Positions 33,221 through 46,209 of a DNA stretch of 64,000 nucleotides are shown here, in pieces. This DNA comes from Crotalaria pallida (Eukaryota > Streptophyta > Magnoliopsida > Fabales > Fabaceae). A model generated the notes under the pieces. The model saw only the letters and a program-made list of their open reading frames with translations. It was not told the origin of the DNA and ran no database searches. Both the position numbers and the translations under genes were made by a program. How positions within the stretch are numbered: position 1 is the stretch's first letter; each line of letters opens with the position of its first letter. The DNA lies in assembly GCA_037953625.1 (NCBI GenBank), contig CM075655.1, positions 23,206,001 through 23,270,000 on the forward strand, given 5' to 3'.

Positions 33221-33391
33221 GAATCCTTTAAGTATAATGACCTCGTGTAGGAGTTAATCCTCAACATATGTGGATCAGGGTAATTCCACTTATTCAACTT
33301 TAACGTATCCAAATCGGAGCAACAAGCCCTAACGCATTTGGATCCGGTCTTCATAATCCGCAAGCATCACCATACTCGTATTATCCTTAAT

Positions 33392-33408
33392 AATACATCT
33401 TTTGGTCA
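33392..33408. repeat. Target-site duplication of LINE 1, left copy
   Basis: AATACATCTTTTGGTCA, repeated at 38400-38416 directly after the LINE's short A tail. Confidence 0.92.
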
Positions 33409-33522
33409 CAATTGGGGTAAAACAATAGGGTTTGACTTGGGTTGACTTCTCTCTGCTAGGGTTTCTTCTTCTTGCTTCCCTTCTTGCCTCATGGTGGTCT
33501 TTGATCGCCGTCGCTTGCCTCA

Positions 33523-34869
33523 ATGGCAAGAAAGAAGGGCAGAACTCCCAAGTCTCCCTCCTCCCAAACCTCTTCTCGTTCTCCTTCTAATGCTATTCCC
33601 AAAAATCTCGACTTAGAAAATCTAGATGAAGATGATCTTGAGGACATCGATGCCTTGAGCCCTACGAAAGCTGCTTCTATCCTGCAAAAACTAGATGCTT
33701 TACGTGCTAAGATAAAAGGAAAGGCTGTTGTTGATGACAATGATGGAAAAATGAATGCAAGTCAGGCAGACAAGAATATTACCAGGTTGGTCGAAAGCAG
33801 TGGCAATGGTGAACAGCCAAAAAGAGCCTCAGTCTGGGACTCATTTGATATCTCCAAGTTACGTAATGCTGGTGAGAAACTAAACTTCATCAAACCTGAA
33901 ATTAAAGAAGGCATGGCAATGGGGAAAATCAATGTATCAGACATAGAAAATGAAGAGAAATACTAGCAGCAAGCTTTAGTGTGTTATGTGCTGGGGGCTA
34001 GACCACCATTTGCAGTTCTTAATGGATATTTAAGGAAAATATGGGGCCAACATGGTATTGATAAGGTGCTTATGAATGGTGATGGAACCATGGTGGTAAG
34101 GTTCAACAGTGTGGACGGCAGGAATGCAGTGCTGGATATTGGAATATACCATTTTGATAGGAAGCCAATTATTATTGCTCCTTGGACAGGGAGACCTGTT
34201 ACAAAAAGTTTTTTGGAGACTGTCCCAGTTTGGGTACAACTGCCAAACCTGAACCTAAAGTTCTGGGGTTCAAGTGCTCTTAGTAAGATTGCTAGTCTGG
34301 TGGGTACACTCATTATGGTGGATAATGTTACAAAAGAGAGGAATCGTATAAACTATGCCAGGGTTCTGGTAGAGGTTAATCCAAGTATTTTGCCAGAGGA
34401 GGTGTTCTTTGAAGATGAAATGGAGAATGTAATAACCCAGAAAGTTGAGTATGAATGGAAGCCAGTGTTGTGTGCAGCATGCTCCATGTATGGCCATGAT
34501 AGCAACACATGCAGGAGGCAGACAAAGAAGATTTGGGTAGAAAAGAAAAAACCTTCAAGGGAAGATATTGAAAAGATGGATGAGGCTTTGAAATTGAATA
34601 GACAGATTCAAGAAGGACTGATTCCTATAGAGAATGTTGAGAGTGCCAGTCAAGCAGTGAATGAGGTCATTCAATCACAATGTGAGAAGGGAGAAGCTGA
34701 CATAGTTGTTAAAGAAACTCAGGTGGAAAGTCAGAAAGAGGAAGGGTTAGAGGTGGATCAGAGCATAAAGGAGCAAAAAGAGGGCAATTGGACTCCAGTC
34801 CTAACTAGAAGGAAAGCTCAGGCAAAGTTTAATAAGGGGGATTCTTCTGCCCTTGTTACTAATGGATAG
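33523..34869 (+). pseudogene. LINE 1 ORF1 (RNA-binding DUF4283/zinc knuckle protein), one stop
   Basis: ATG 33523, basic N-terminus MARKKGRTPKSP, then a DUF4283-type domain (CYVLGARPPFAVLNGYLRKIW, VVRFNSVDGRNAVLDIGIYHFDRKPIIIAPW, VWVQLPNLNLKFWG) and a CCHC knuckle CAACSMYGHDSNTC near 34470. TAG at 33964-33966 splits the frame; LINE 2 has Trp at this point, so TGG to TAG is likely. It ends at TAG 34867, overlapping the ORF2 ATG (34862) in the string ATGGATAG. ORF1 proteins bind LINE RNA to form the transposition particle. Confidence 0.88.
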
Positions 34870-37800
34870 TATAGGAGCATGGAATACTAGGGGGATTAAC
34901 CAACCCCTAAAACAAAAAGAGGTTAAAAGGTTGATAAATAATAATAATGTAGGTATTATGGCCATTCTGGAGAATAAAATCAGAGCTAATTCTTATGATG
35001 TGATAAAGAATAAGTTGTTTGTGGATTGGGGGTCTTTTATTAATTTAGAGGACCACAACATTGGAAGGATATGGGTGGTCTGGAATAAAGATATGTTCAA
35101 GGTGGATGTGATTAGCCATACTAGCCAACTTGTGCACTGCAAAGTTAACCACATTCCAGGGAATATTGATTTTTATGTTACATATGTGTATGCGCATAAT
35201 GAAAGTGAAAGAAGAATGGATCTGTGGAAGGAGTTGCAGGAAATAGGAGATAGTATGCAAGATAAATGGGTCATTATGGGAGACTTTAATTGCTGTTTGA
35301 ATGTTCAAGAGAAAGCTGGTGGAATCCCTCTAGATGTGCAACAGACAGTAGATTTCAGGGAAATGGTTATTCATTGTCAACTGGAGGATATGAATTACAG
35401 TGGCTGCTACTATACTTGGAATAATAAGCAGGATGGAGAGGACAGGATTCTCTGCAAGCTGGATAGGGTTCTGGTTAATATGGAGTGGTGTAGAAGCTGG
35501 CCAGATGCTCATTCAGAGTTTCTAAATTGTGGTGTCTCTGACCATAGCCCTATGCTTATCAAATGGGCTATGGTTGAGAACAAAATGAGCCATTCACTTA
35601 AATTCATGAATCACCTTACACTAGATAATGAATTCCTGAGCATAATTCAGAGTCTATGGAGGTTTGATGGAGAAGGTTGTGCTATGTTCAGGCTTATGAG
35701 AAACCTTGAACGAGCTAAGCCAGGGATGATTGAATTGAATCAGAGGAAATACAGAGACATTAATCAAAAACAAAATCCTGGCTAGGGACAAACTTGATGT
35801 TATTCAAGGGTTGCTGCAGGCTGACCCCATGAATAACCATTTGCAGAAGCTTGAAAGGGATGCTAGAAGAGATCATTATGAGGTTTATCAAGCAGCTGTT
35901 GTTTTTTTGAAGCAAAAGGCAAAGCAGGATTGGCTGTGTGAGGGGGACATGAATACAAAGTTCTTTCACCAGACTATAAAAAACAGAAGGTACAGGAATA
36001 GAATATTGAGGATAGAAGATACAAATGGAGGGATCAACACTAGTCAGGAGCAGATTGTTCAAGCTTTTGAAGATTACTATAAAGACTTGCTATCTGATGG
36101 TGGGAGACAGTTGTGCATGAATGAGAATGAAATCAAACAAGGTAAAACCTTGGACCCTGAGCAACAATTACAACTCCTAAAACCTTTTGAAAATGATGAA
36201 ATCAGACAATGCATCTTTTAAATGGGGAGTGATAAGGCCCCTGGACCTGATGGCTATGGAGCAGCTTTCTACAAAGCAGCTTGGCCAGTGATTGGTGAAA
36301 GTGTCATTGAGGCTGTGCAAGAATTTTTTTACAGTGGTAAGATGCTAAAGGAGACTAATCAAACCTTGCTAGTGATGATACCTAAGAAGGACTGCCCCAA
36401 TGTAGTAAGTGATTTTCGCCCTATTGTCTGTTGTAATGTTATTTACAAAGCTATTTCTAAGCTGATTTGTAAGAGAATGCAAGAGTGTTTGCCTAATGTG
36501 ATTCAAGATAATCAGGCAGCTTTTATAAGAGACAGGTCTATACTGCACAATGTTTTGATCACCCAGGATCTTCTCAGATTATATAGAAGGAGAAGGGTTT
36601 CACCAAGGTGTCTAATGAAGGTTGACCTAAGGAAGGCCTATGATAGTGTCAGCTGGGATTTTTTCAAGAGAAGTATGGAGGCTTTGAAGTTCCCAGAGAA
36701 ATTTGTTAAGTGGGTAATGGTTTGTGTCAAGTCAGTTTCCTTTAGACTTGTCATAAATGGCAGTGTGCAAGATAGATTTTATAGCAGCAGAGGTCTTAGA
36801 CAAGGTGACCCAATGTCACCTTTATTGTTTGTAATTGTGATGGAGATGTTAACCAGGAAGCTAATGAAGATTGCTAAGGAAAGGGATTTTAATTATCATC
36901 CCATGTGCAAAAGAATAGGACTGGTAAATATAGCTTTTGCAGACGACTTGATAATTTTTTGTAAAGCTAATGTAAAGAGTGTTACTCTCTTGACGAGAGC
37001 TTTCAATGAATTTGCTAAGAGCTCAGGGTTGAATGCTAATACAAGTAAGTCTCAGCTTTACACAGCTGGTATTAATGAGGATTTGATTCAGAGGCTGATT
37101 GGTATTACTAGATTCAGTAAGGGTGAATTCCCTTTCACTTACCTAGGGTTGCCTATTACTGCCAAGAAGTGGAGTGTGACAATATGTAGAATTTTGGTTG
37201 ACAAGATTACAAAAAGACTTAATATGCGGACTTCTCGAAATCTATCCTTTCAAGGGAGAGCTCAATTGATTCAGTCAGTTCTTATGTCAATGCACGTATA
37301 CTGGGCCACTACGTTTATCATTCCAAAAACAGTGATCAAGGAGGTTGAAAGGGCTTGTAGAGGGTTCTTATGGGGCAAGGATCAGAATGGGAAAGCCAAA
37401 GTGCAGGTGGCGTGGCACAAGGTATGTAAAGCTAAGAAGTTTGGGGGATTAGGTTTCCAGAACATTAAAATCTGGAATGTAGCTGGTATAGGGGCACAAG
37501 CTTGGTAACTTACTACAAACAAAATCTCACTTTGGCTAAGGTGGATTCAGGCAGTGTACTTAAAGGGCGAAGCTTTCTCAAATACGCAAGCCACACAAAC
37601 AAGCAACTGGCATTGGAAGCAATTAATAAAAGCTAGAAATAAGCTAAGGAACAAATTTGCAGATCTAGAAGAAAGACAACATCAATACACAATCAAGGAG
37701 GGGTATGATTACCTGGTTGGAGCACAAGAAACTTTCACCTATCACCATCAGGTATGGAATCCGATGAGCATCGCCAAACACAATTTCATATTCTGGTTGC

Positions 37801-38240
37801 TAGCTCATGGGAGCTTGAGGACCAAGGACAAACTCCAATTCATGCAGATTTCACCCCTGTGTGATCTCTGTGAGGATGCGGAGGAGACATGCGCGCACCT
37901 CTTCTTTGAGTGTGTGTGGAGCAGAACCCTTCTTCATTATGCAGGGGACTGGATTGGGGTAGAAATGAATCATTTCAGGTTGACTAATTGGATGAGATGG
38001 CTAAAAAATGGTTTCAAGAACAAGCATAGACGAAGGATGGTAACGGCGACCATGGCTGCATGTCTCTATGGTGTGTGGATGGAGAGGAACAGAAGAGTCT
38101 TCAGACATGAGAGATTGCAACCACATCAAGCTTTTGTTTTAATCCAGAATGAGCTAGCTATTAAATTCGTTAGTGGACATAGTAGTTGGGCTAATAATAT
38201 TGGGCCAGCAATATATGATAGAATAAGAGCCCTTGTTTAA
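34862..38240 (+). pseudogene. LINE 1 ORF2 (endonuclease, reverse transcriptase, zf-RVT), broken
   Basis: Endonuclease domain: AWNTRGINQPLKQ, AILENKIR, MGDFNCCL, DRVLVN, SDHSPMLIKW. A frameshift at about 35771 in an A-rich run moves to the next frame, TAA at 36219 follows, then the RT: DKAPGPDGYGAAF, DFRPIVCCNVIYK, MKVDLRKAYDSV, RGLRQGDPMSPLLF, AFADDLIIF (near 36940). TAA at 37506 precedes the C-terminal zf-RVT-like region (WNPMSIAKHNFIFWLLAHGSL, CDLCEDAEETCAHLFFEC). It ends at 38240. The protein would nick target DNA and copy LINE RNA there. Confidence 0.9.
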
Positions 38241-38866
38241 TTTTTGCTTGGCCTTGTTCGGCCTATTTTGTTTGGTTTCAATTCATTTTTTTGGGATAAT
38301 CTAAGCCTAGAACCCTTCATAGAAGGTGGCTAGAATTGGATTATTGCCTTTGATGTGTATTCATTTGTTCGTTGGTAATGCATTTTTCTTTACCAAAAAA
38401 ATACATCTTTTGGTCATTATCCTCTTATATTCCAAAACATTAATTACCAAGTAACTCAATCAGTATTATCAATTACACAATCCTTAGATTGAGACATTAG
38501 GTTTGATCCACCTATTATCCTGAGGTAATAACTTCTACCTAATGTCCTTATCCGGAACTTAGCCCTTTTTAGCTGACAGGATTATACAACTAATCAATAA
38601 TCAATTGCCTTGTCAGCTCATTATAACCAATCATAATTCATTGCTCATCATCAATGTTAAGCCAACAAAAACATTATCAATTCCATTAGAACAAAACCAA
38701 AGTTCCAATTAAAAGATAATTCTTAGTAAATTAGATGAATAAAGATTTACCCCTTTCTAACTTGTTAACATCATGCTTAACTCATTTAGAAACTAAAATA
38801 ATAGTTAGGTAAAACCTTTAAGGATTTTAAGAAAACTAAATTAATTATTCTCTTGTCTTAGGTCCT

Positions 38867-40748
38867 AACCGGTTACAGAATCTGCTAACCGGTTAGAGGC
38901 AGCAGTACCTGAGAACAAACCAGTCTCAAATTCAAGTCTTATTCATTTTAGAACCACATTAAGCTCTTCACAAAACATCATGCAACCACTTAGAGCATTA
39001 TTAGAATATGATTTAATTAAATTAACAAAGGAACAATGACTCTAAAATTATAACAAGACTTAAACATATCAAGGCATACTTTGCAAGTTCTAAGTCCATC
39101 AACATAAACCTCAAAATAAAGCCTCATTATAAAACCATAACATAATCCATCATTCATTAACTTATTTACTTTCAATTACTAGTTCAAATATTAGTCCAGA
39201 CTTATATCATATCCACCCTTAGTGATTGCTATACAAAACTTGAATAACTAGTTTATGCTGTCAGGCACTAATCGGTTACCAACATCCACTAACCAGTTAG
39301 TCTATGCAGTCTGAGAGCAGAACAGGCTTCCTTCATACTTCAAATCAATTCCAAATGCATTTCTTTCGCTTATGACAACTTAAGGTATATGCCTAAATAA
39401 AATCATATTAAGTTACAATCCTAAATCATTGCCCTTAACATTCTTAATCCCTTGATTCCTTCATGTAGCATAGTTCTTGTCATGCACTTGTAACTTAAAC
39501 ATATACCCAATTTTCTCCAAATCCAATTATCAACTTAAGCCAACATTATACAGAGCTTTCCAAATTTGTACAAGAGAGTATTCTAATTCAATTTGGATGT
39601 GTATTGTTAAAACAATGAACACTTCATGATTTATGATTAACTTATTAATCAATTCAATAATACCATTAAAGTATCATCATAAATCATATTCGACATGTTC
39701 ACATGATCATAGAGTGATTCCAAGTTATGGAAGTTAATCATAATAAACTTAATTAGCTATTTTCCCCTTTTTCTCAGGTTCTAACCGGTTAGAATTTCCC
39801 ATTACCGGTTAGATTATGCAGGTCCTGAGAACAAACTGCACTTTAACATGTGCAAACCCATTCCATACTCATAATTAAGTTTCAACCAGACTTGAGTATC
39901 AACTAACACATCTTTCTTCACTTGTTACAAGACTTATTTCACTTGCTAACACAATTTATATGCATCAATTCAATTTATTAAGTGATCAATCAAGCATACA
40001 TCATCCAAACATAACCAATCTTACTTAAGCATGTTCTTTACTTTAATTTTTGCAGTAAACTCACAACCATATTTTCGCACAATCTTCATTAAGAGTTACA
40101 ACTTAATACTCATTCAATTTAATACCAATTCATATTTATATCATAGTGGCCAAGTGGTTGTCTTGACCTCCATGTCAAGAAACCATGTCTTGGTCCAATT
40201 CACAAACATACACACACAAATCTCCACAATCAATAATCCTAGCAATATGAACGACTTCTCCCATACCTTGGACGATTTGGACAGCATCTAGACAAGCTTT
40301 AAGATGCCTAAAACAACAGCTACAGAGCTCACAGAAGCAGCCACACCATAACAGCAACCAAAGTAGCAAAAACCCCCTTCAATTGCAAGCTCACACAATC
40401 ACAACTCACAAGTTTGATGTGCAACAACTTAAGGCAAGTTGTATGCATGAATTAGAGATGATTTTGGCAGAGTTTCAGTACAGAAAACGCAAGGGAAATT
40501 GAACAAGAACACAGGAACAAAGAACCCTATTTATAGATCAAGAAAATGGAGGTGAATGAGAGGGTGAGTCATCAACCAAGGACACCCATCCTTCCCTCAG
40601 CCCTACACGCATCCCTGACCTTCCATTAGGGTTCCACGCATCCTAGGAAGGCTTAAGGAAGAAGAATCGTCATGATTTCCAGCTCAAACCGCCTTAATTT
40701 TATGCAGATGCAGTGGCACTAACCGGTTACTGGTTTTTCTAACCGGTT
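38867..40748. repeat. Four dispersed modules of paired AACCGGTT palindromes
   Basis: Pairs at 38867/38887, 39270/39291 (both mutated by one base), 39783/39803 (second mutated) and 40721/40741, steps 20, 21, 20, 20. The first three are followed by GCAG and then a CTGAGAACAAAC-like string, so the module is about 60 bp and occurs every 400-940 bp. Confidence 0.88.
40527..40536 (-). promoter_or_regulatory. TATA box of the minus-strand LTR
   Basis: Minus strand CTATAAATAG, same consensus as in the LTRs at 12256 and 30450. Confidence 0.6.
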
Positions 40749-40888
40749 AGCCACTGCTAAAATTCAGAAATTATCCTTAAATGTTTCTTTGACAGAAAGA
40801 AAATAAGGGTTTGACCAAGGGTTTGACTTTTCTCTCTTCTCTCTCACGGCTGCATAGGGTTTTCTCCTAGGTTGCTGGCGTGGCCACC

Positions 40889-42206
40889 ATGGCCAAGAAG
40901 AGAGGGAGGCCTCCGAAGTCTCCTTCACCACAAACTCCGTCTACTGTGTCTCAGCGTAACAAACAACAGTAGGTCTTTGATTTCTCCCAACTTGATGATG
41001 AGGATATGGCAGCCATTGATGCCTTGTCCCCTAAGCAACTGGAATCTTTAATGTAAGGTATTGAGTTGATCCGCGACAGAGTAAATAAGAAAGAGGTTCC
41101 TACAACACAAAAGGAGAAAAGTGATGATCATCAGCATACAGAAGAAAACAATAAAAATGAAGAACGGAAAGCACCTGAACCAGAGAGGAATGTCCACCCT
41201 AGACCTAATGTGTGGGATAATTTTGATATATCTAAACTACGTAATGCTGGTGGTAAATTGAAGTTTCACCAACCAGAGTTGAAAGATGGAGTGGCTATAG
41301 GGAAGATTGATCCCTGTGATGTTGAGGAGGAAGTGAAATATTGGCAGAATTCCATAGTTGGTTATGTGCTTGGTGCAAACCGCCCCTACCCTGTCCTGAG
41401 TGGCTTTATAAAAAAATCATGGGGTCAGTATGGAATTGACAAAATACTTATGAATACGGATGGCACTCTAATTGTTAGATTTAACGATGTGGAGGGGAGA
41501 AATAGTGTGTTGGAGGTGGGTATTTACCATTTTGATAAGAAGCCATTGATCATTGCCCCTTGGACAGGAAGATCTGTCACAAAAAAATTTTCTGGATAGG
41601 GTGTCTATTTGGGTGCAACTGCCAAATTTGAATTTGAAGTTTTGGGGTGCTTCTACACTAGGGAAGATTGCAAGTCTGGTTGGAAGACCAATCATGGCAG
41701 ATAAAGTAACTGAAGAGAAGAATAGAATTAGCTATGCAAGGGTGTTGATAGAAGTAGATCCAACAGTCCTTCCTGAGGAAGTGCATTTTGAAGATGAGAA
41801 AGGAAACATTGTTTCTCAAAAGGTGAGTTATGAATGAAAGCCTATTCTATGTACTAAATGTTCATCTTATGGTCATGATGTTAAGATGTGCAAGAAAGGG
41901 GTGAAACAACAGTGGGTTATTAAGAATAAGCCCAATCAACAAGAGGTACAACAACTGGATGATGCTCTGAAATTGCAACACAATATTGACACAGGGACTG
42001 TGCCTCAAGAGAATGTGGAAGAAGCAAGGAGTGCAGTGGAAAAGGTGATCACTACACTTACAAAATCTGATCAAGCCCTTGATAAAGGTAAACAAAAGGA
42101 GGGGGAAAATGAAGGATGGGTTACAGTCAATACAAGAAGTAAGGCTCAGCAAAGGGTAATTGATATGCAGAGGGGTGAGAATTCAGGTGACCCTCCAAAT
42201 GGATAG
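40889..42206 (+). pseudogene. LINE 2 ORF1, several stops and a frameshift
   Basis: ATG 40889; N-terminus MAKKRGRPPKSPSPQTP contains an AT-hook-like RGRPP core. Stops at TAG 40970 and TAA 41054. The DUF4283-like region (WDNFDISKLRNAGGKLKF, YVLGANRPYPVLSGFIKK, IAPWTGRSVTKK) breaks at a run of seven A (about 41580-41586), where one extra A shifts the frame. TGA at 41834 replaces a Trp seen in LINE 1 just before the knuckle CTKCSSYGHDVKMC. Ends TAG 42204, overlapping the ORF2 ATG 42199. Confidence 0.85.
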
Positions 42207-43057
42207 GATTGGTGCATGGAATATTCGAGGCTTGAACCATCCTCGAAAACAAAATCAGGTTCTTGAGATGTGTAGGAAGAATAAAATTGGTTTGTTTGCT
42301 ATTTTAGAAAATAAGCTGAGACATTCTAGTTTTCAGCATGTTCAGAATAAAATTGCCTGTGGATGAGGTTCTTTTATTAATTTGGATGTTTGTGAGATTG
42401 GGAGAATTGGGTCATGTGGAGAAAGGATGTATTTGATGTGCAGGTGATAGCTAGGTCTCCTCAATATGTCCATTGTCATGTCACTATTAAGCTATCTATG
42501 AAACAGTTGTTTGTTACGTTTGTGTATGCTGTTAATGATGTGCAGACTAGAAAGGAGTTGTGGCAGGTTTTAAGTGGGGCTCAGAGTTGTGTTACAATCC
42601 CTTGGCTTGTTTTAGGGGATTTTAACACATGTCTGCAGCAGTGTGAAAAGGTTGGAGGCAGCTTTACTGATCCTACTAGCTGTAGGGATTTTCAAGATTG
42701 TGTTGATGTTTGTGGCTTAATGGACATGAGATACTATGGGTGTTTTTACAGTTGGAGTAATAAGCAGGAAGGGGAGGACAGGATTATTTCAAAACTGGAT
42801 AGAGCTATGGTGAATATGGCATGGTGTAGGGAGTGGCCAAATGCTTTTACTGTGTTTACAAATCCTGGCCTTTCTGATCACTCTGGTATTATGATTGACT
42901 GGGGACAACATGATGAGAGGAGGAAATGTTCTTTTAAGTATTTTAATATGTGGGCTAGCCATCATGGTTTTCTGAAGATTGTGGATCAGTGCTGGCAGAA
43001 GCACTATGATGGGAGTAATATGTATTCGTTTTGCAAGAAACTTAAGGATGTGAAGAG
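42199..43057 (+). pseudogene. LINE 2 ORF2, endonuclease part
   Basis: Starts MDRIGAWNIRGLNHPRKQ. TGA near 42363 and a one-base loss near 42405 break the frame; after that FVTFVYAVND, LVLGDFNTCL, SKLDRAMVN and SDHSGIMIDW mark the endonuclease. Interrupted at 43057 by the copia element with target duplication AAGAG. Confidence 0.85.
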
Positions 43058-44196
43058 TGTTAGAATTATTGATAGGATTGGCAGCCGACACCCAAGAGGG
43101 GGGGTGAATTGGGTGTTTATAAAAACATTGGAAAATATTCGAATTAAATCGTTTTCAATGAAATAGATAAACTTTGCAACGGAAAACTCTTAAAAACGAT
43201 GAAAACGATTATGCAAGCGGAAGCAAACAATAATAACAACGATTAATATTACTCGCGAAGATAAGAAACACTATAACAACGAAAGGTCTAACGCGCGTTG
43301 ATTAATTTAAAATAATTAAATTAATATATATTATATTTACGTTGCGAAGGAGATAATTAACAGAATAAGAATATGCGCAACAATAAATAAAAGAGATAAG
43401 GGATAGAAGAGATTGCACCGGAGATTTTTATCCTGGTTCGGCAAACCCGACCTACTCCAGTCCCCAAGCGACCCGCTTGAGCTTTTCACTAAACCAAGAT
43501 GCCACGCGTCCCCAAGTACAACCAGAGCATCCCGCAAGCTACTAGGAACCTCCTTTCGCCAGGGACCTCAAAAACAACCAGATAGCCTAACTACTAGGTG
43601 CCCCACCGTTCGTCTAGCACTACCCAATACACAAGGGTTCCTCACCCTACAACCACGAACGCCGCACGTCCGCACTAGGAGATTCACTCCCTAGTCACTA
43701 AGGGTCACACACCCCTTACACAAATGGTTATGGATATGGAGATTGAGTACAACCACTATAATGCACTCTTCTTAGTGCAGATACAACAATATGGGCTTCT
43801 AACAAAATTGTGTTCTATATAACACTAATACAACAATAACGCTCTAATGGTCCTGAATTTAAATCACAAGTACTATGGCCAAGAAAAGGTTTTCTTCTCA
43901 AATAGATATTAACAATAAAACCAGAGAATTGGAGAAGGAGAAGAGGAAGAAGAGGCGATCAGAAGAAAAAGGTTGGATCAGAAAATAGAAAATGATCAAA
44001 TCATTTTAAACACATTTTTAACACATGTTTAAAATCAAAAACCAATCTTAAAGATTTAAGAATTAAAACCAATGATTTGAAAATATTTGAAATTCAAATT
44101 TTGAATTTGAAAATAGAATCAGAATCAAATCAAAAATGATTTTGGAAATAAATCAAATTTAAAATAAGAATGAAATCAAATCCGGAAATATTCAAA
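43058..44196 (-). mobile_element. Truncated 3' LTR of the second SIRE-like element
   Basis: Matches 46317 to about 47452 with scattered differences, then switches abruptly to internal sequence at about 44197. The half with the AATCGATT array is missing. Confidence 0.85.
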
Positions 44197-44683
44197 CCAA
44201 CAAGCACTTTTTATGCATTTCTTTTGGTAGCATAACTAGCACTTTTTATCTCACCTACAAAACCACTTGAGAGCATTTCTTTTGGTATCCAAAAAGAATT
44301 GGATCCATATAGATTAGTAGCACAAGCATAAATAGGCATTTTGGTATTTCAAATATTGAAGCACATGAAGAACAGCATAGTCAAATGCACTTAGAAAAAT
44401 GCTCATGTACACAAATGCATGTCTTATATCAATATATATATCTAGTATGTCATGACATGGAATCAACACATAAAGAGTGTATTCATGTGATAAAAGGAAT
44501 TTTTAAAAAATATTTTAACACACATGATACAACTCAATATATGGTGAAAAAATAATGCAGTATACACACAAAAAATATAATCATGTGCTTAAAAAGATTT
44601 TCAAATAAATCAAGACACACATGATTTATTTTATCCAAAGAGTGATCATGATAGATAAAAGATTTTCAAAAAGATTTCAGCAC
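44197..44683. other. Internal remnant of the second SIRE-like element
   Basis: AT-rich, no intact frame. On the minus strand near 44280-44310 a FWIPK-coding stretch matches the gag-pol border of the other SIRE-like element. Confidence 0.6.
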
Positions 44684-46209
44684 TCAATGTACACCTTGGT
44701 ATGCACAAAAAATAGAGTAGTCCAGGTATACCTTTGTGTAGTCGTTGTTATAGGTGGAATGATAATTTGATACCTTGGACTTGTTGATCAATGAGGCGTT
44801 TGTCCTTACCCATTGCTTCTTGCTTGAGGTCCTAGACCATTTGATTTCACTTTTATGCATGTGAGAAGCTTTGGTTGTAGGTACTTTTCTCCTTTGACCA
44901 ATCCATCTATTTCTTGTCCTCTTAGACATCACCCTTGATAGTTTATCCTTTTCTCCACCACTTGATTCATCCTTAGGCTTGTTTCGTTTCTCAACCCATA
45001 CACTTATTGTCCTCTTAGGTACACCCCATAAGACTTTCTTTTGACCACTTAGATCTTCTTTTTGTTTGGATTCCTGCACATTTAGAACACTAGAAGAACT
45101 TTTTGGTACCCATTTCATCTTGGGTCCTTTGGGGTTAGTCTTAGGTTCCTTAGAAGCCTTTGGAACCCATTGCAAATTATTTCTCAAATTAAAATTTTAA
45201 CGATAAAAGCACAAATGAGAAATATGTCCTAAACAACCACAATAATTGCAAATAATGGGTTTGGATGATGGTTTGACTTTTTCAAAATTATTTTCATGAA
45301 ACTTGGAATTTTTGTCATGATAGTGAGAAATACTATTGTCAACAACTTCACTTGATTTTTGTATATCAATATCATTTTCAATTTCACTTTCAAGTAAAGA
45401 AGTTGAGGAAATATATTTTTCAATATCATCACACTCAACAAATACATTCTCATAATGATTTTCAAGATTTATGCATTTTCCAAAAATGGTTGAGAAACTA
45501 TTTTCTAAAAACATCTCTTTATCAAAAATATCTCCATTTTTCAAAATATTGATTTCATTTTCAATTTGAAATAATTTTTGTAAAGAGTCCAAGTTTCTAT
45601 TTTCTAAAGATATCAAATCATCATTCAAATCATTATATGTATATTGCAGAAACTTAGAATATAGACTATTTTGAATTACCCCATGTTCCTCATGGGCCAA
45701 GTGTTTGGATGTTTCATTTTCATCTTCAATTGATTCCTCATCCGAAGAGCTTGATTCCCCCATTGAGTCCATGAAGCTTTCAAATAATCCTTCTAGTTCA
45801 TCGTCATCGTACATTGAATTACTCCCCACGCTTTCAATATCATCATATTCTTCGTCCAGGGAGTTTGATATCTCATGCTCAATATCATTTTCTTCTTTCT
45901 CCTTCTTTTTCCTGTGGACACTTACACTTTCAACAAGATCATTAGTAGCATAGTGTAAATGTAAAGTGTCCCAAATATCTTTAGCACAATCAAAATCCTT
46001 AATTCTAGCATATGCATCATGGTTTAGAGCATTTTTCAAAACATGCATAGCTTGAAAATTCAAGGAAAAAGATGTTTCATCAAAACCATTAAGAACAACA
46101 TGAAATAAACGAAGACTAATAGATTGTAAAAATATTTTCATTCTCGCACTCCAATAATGAAAATTATTTCCATCAAAAAAGGTGCTTCATCGAATGAAAA
46201 TCCCTCCAT
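44684..46209 (-). pseudogene. gag: Gag of the second SIRE-like element, frameshift and stop
   Basis: ATG at 46209 (MEGFSFDEA); the T run (minus strand) near 46178 appears one base short and shifts the frame, after which MKIFLQSISLRLFHVVLNG opens at 46141. Capsid-like region, AKDIWDTLHLHYA, acidic Glu/Ser-rich stretch, zinc knuckle CNYCGCLGHISHLC. TAA at 45197-45199 interrupts the frame straight after the knuckle. It continues in the same frame from 45187 to 44684 with repeated WVPK motifs characteristic of SIRE gag-pol borders. Nothing of protease, integrase or RT follows. Confidence 0.85.

Larger units (their letters stand above)
32226..33408 (-). mobile_element. Minus-strand LTR, left part, with covarying hairpin array
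   Basis: Starts TATAACGCCCC at 32226, probably a mutated TGTAACGCCCC LTR end. A TATA box on the minus strand at 40527-40536 gives the orientation. No primer site lies left of 32226, so this is the 3' LTR end or a solo LTR. 32787-33220 holds the hairpin array. LINE 1 is inserted at 33408; the LTR resumes at 38417. Confidence 0.7.
33409..38399 (+). mobile_element. LINE 1: full-length plant L1-type retrotransposon, about 5.0 kb
   Basis: Bounded by a 16-17 bp target duplication and ending in a short A tail after TTTTTCTTTACC. Contains a 5' leader of about 115 bp, ORF1, an overlapping ORF2 and a 3' leader of about 160 bp. Full length but inactive because both frames are broken. Inserted in the minus-strand LTR 32226-40794. 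Confidence 0.93.
38417..40794 (-). mobile_element. Minus-strand LTR, part between the two LINEs
   Basis: Continues from 33391 across LINE 1. Mostly AT-rich, no gene. Carries four modules with paired AACCGGTT palindromes and a minus-strand TATA box CTATAAATAG at 40527-40536. Interrupted at about 40795 by LINE 2. The open frame at 40031-40291 has no recognisable domain and I take it as chance. Confidence 0.7.

Noticed and set aside
40031..40291. Small plus-strand frame in the minus-strand LTR
   Set aside because: No domain, AT-rich, lies in non-coding LTR sequence.
43413..43694. Frame repeated at 46663-46944 in the second SIRE-like LTRs
   Set aside because: Duplicate because LTRs are duplicate; proline/arginine-rich chance frame.
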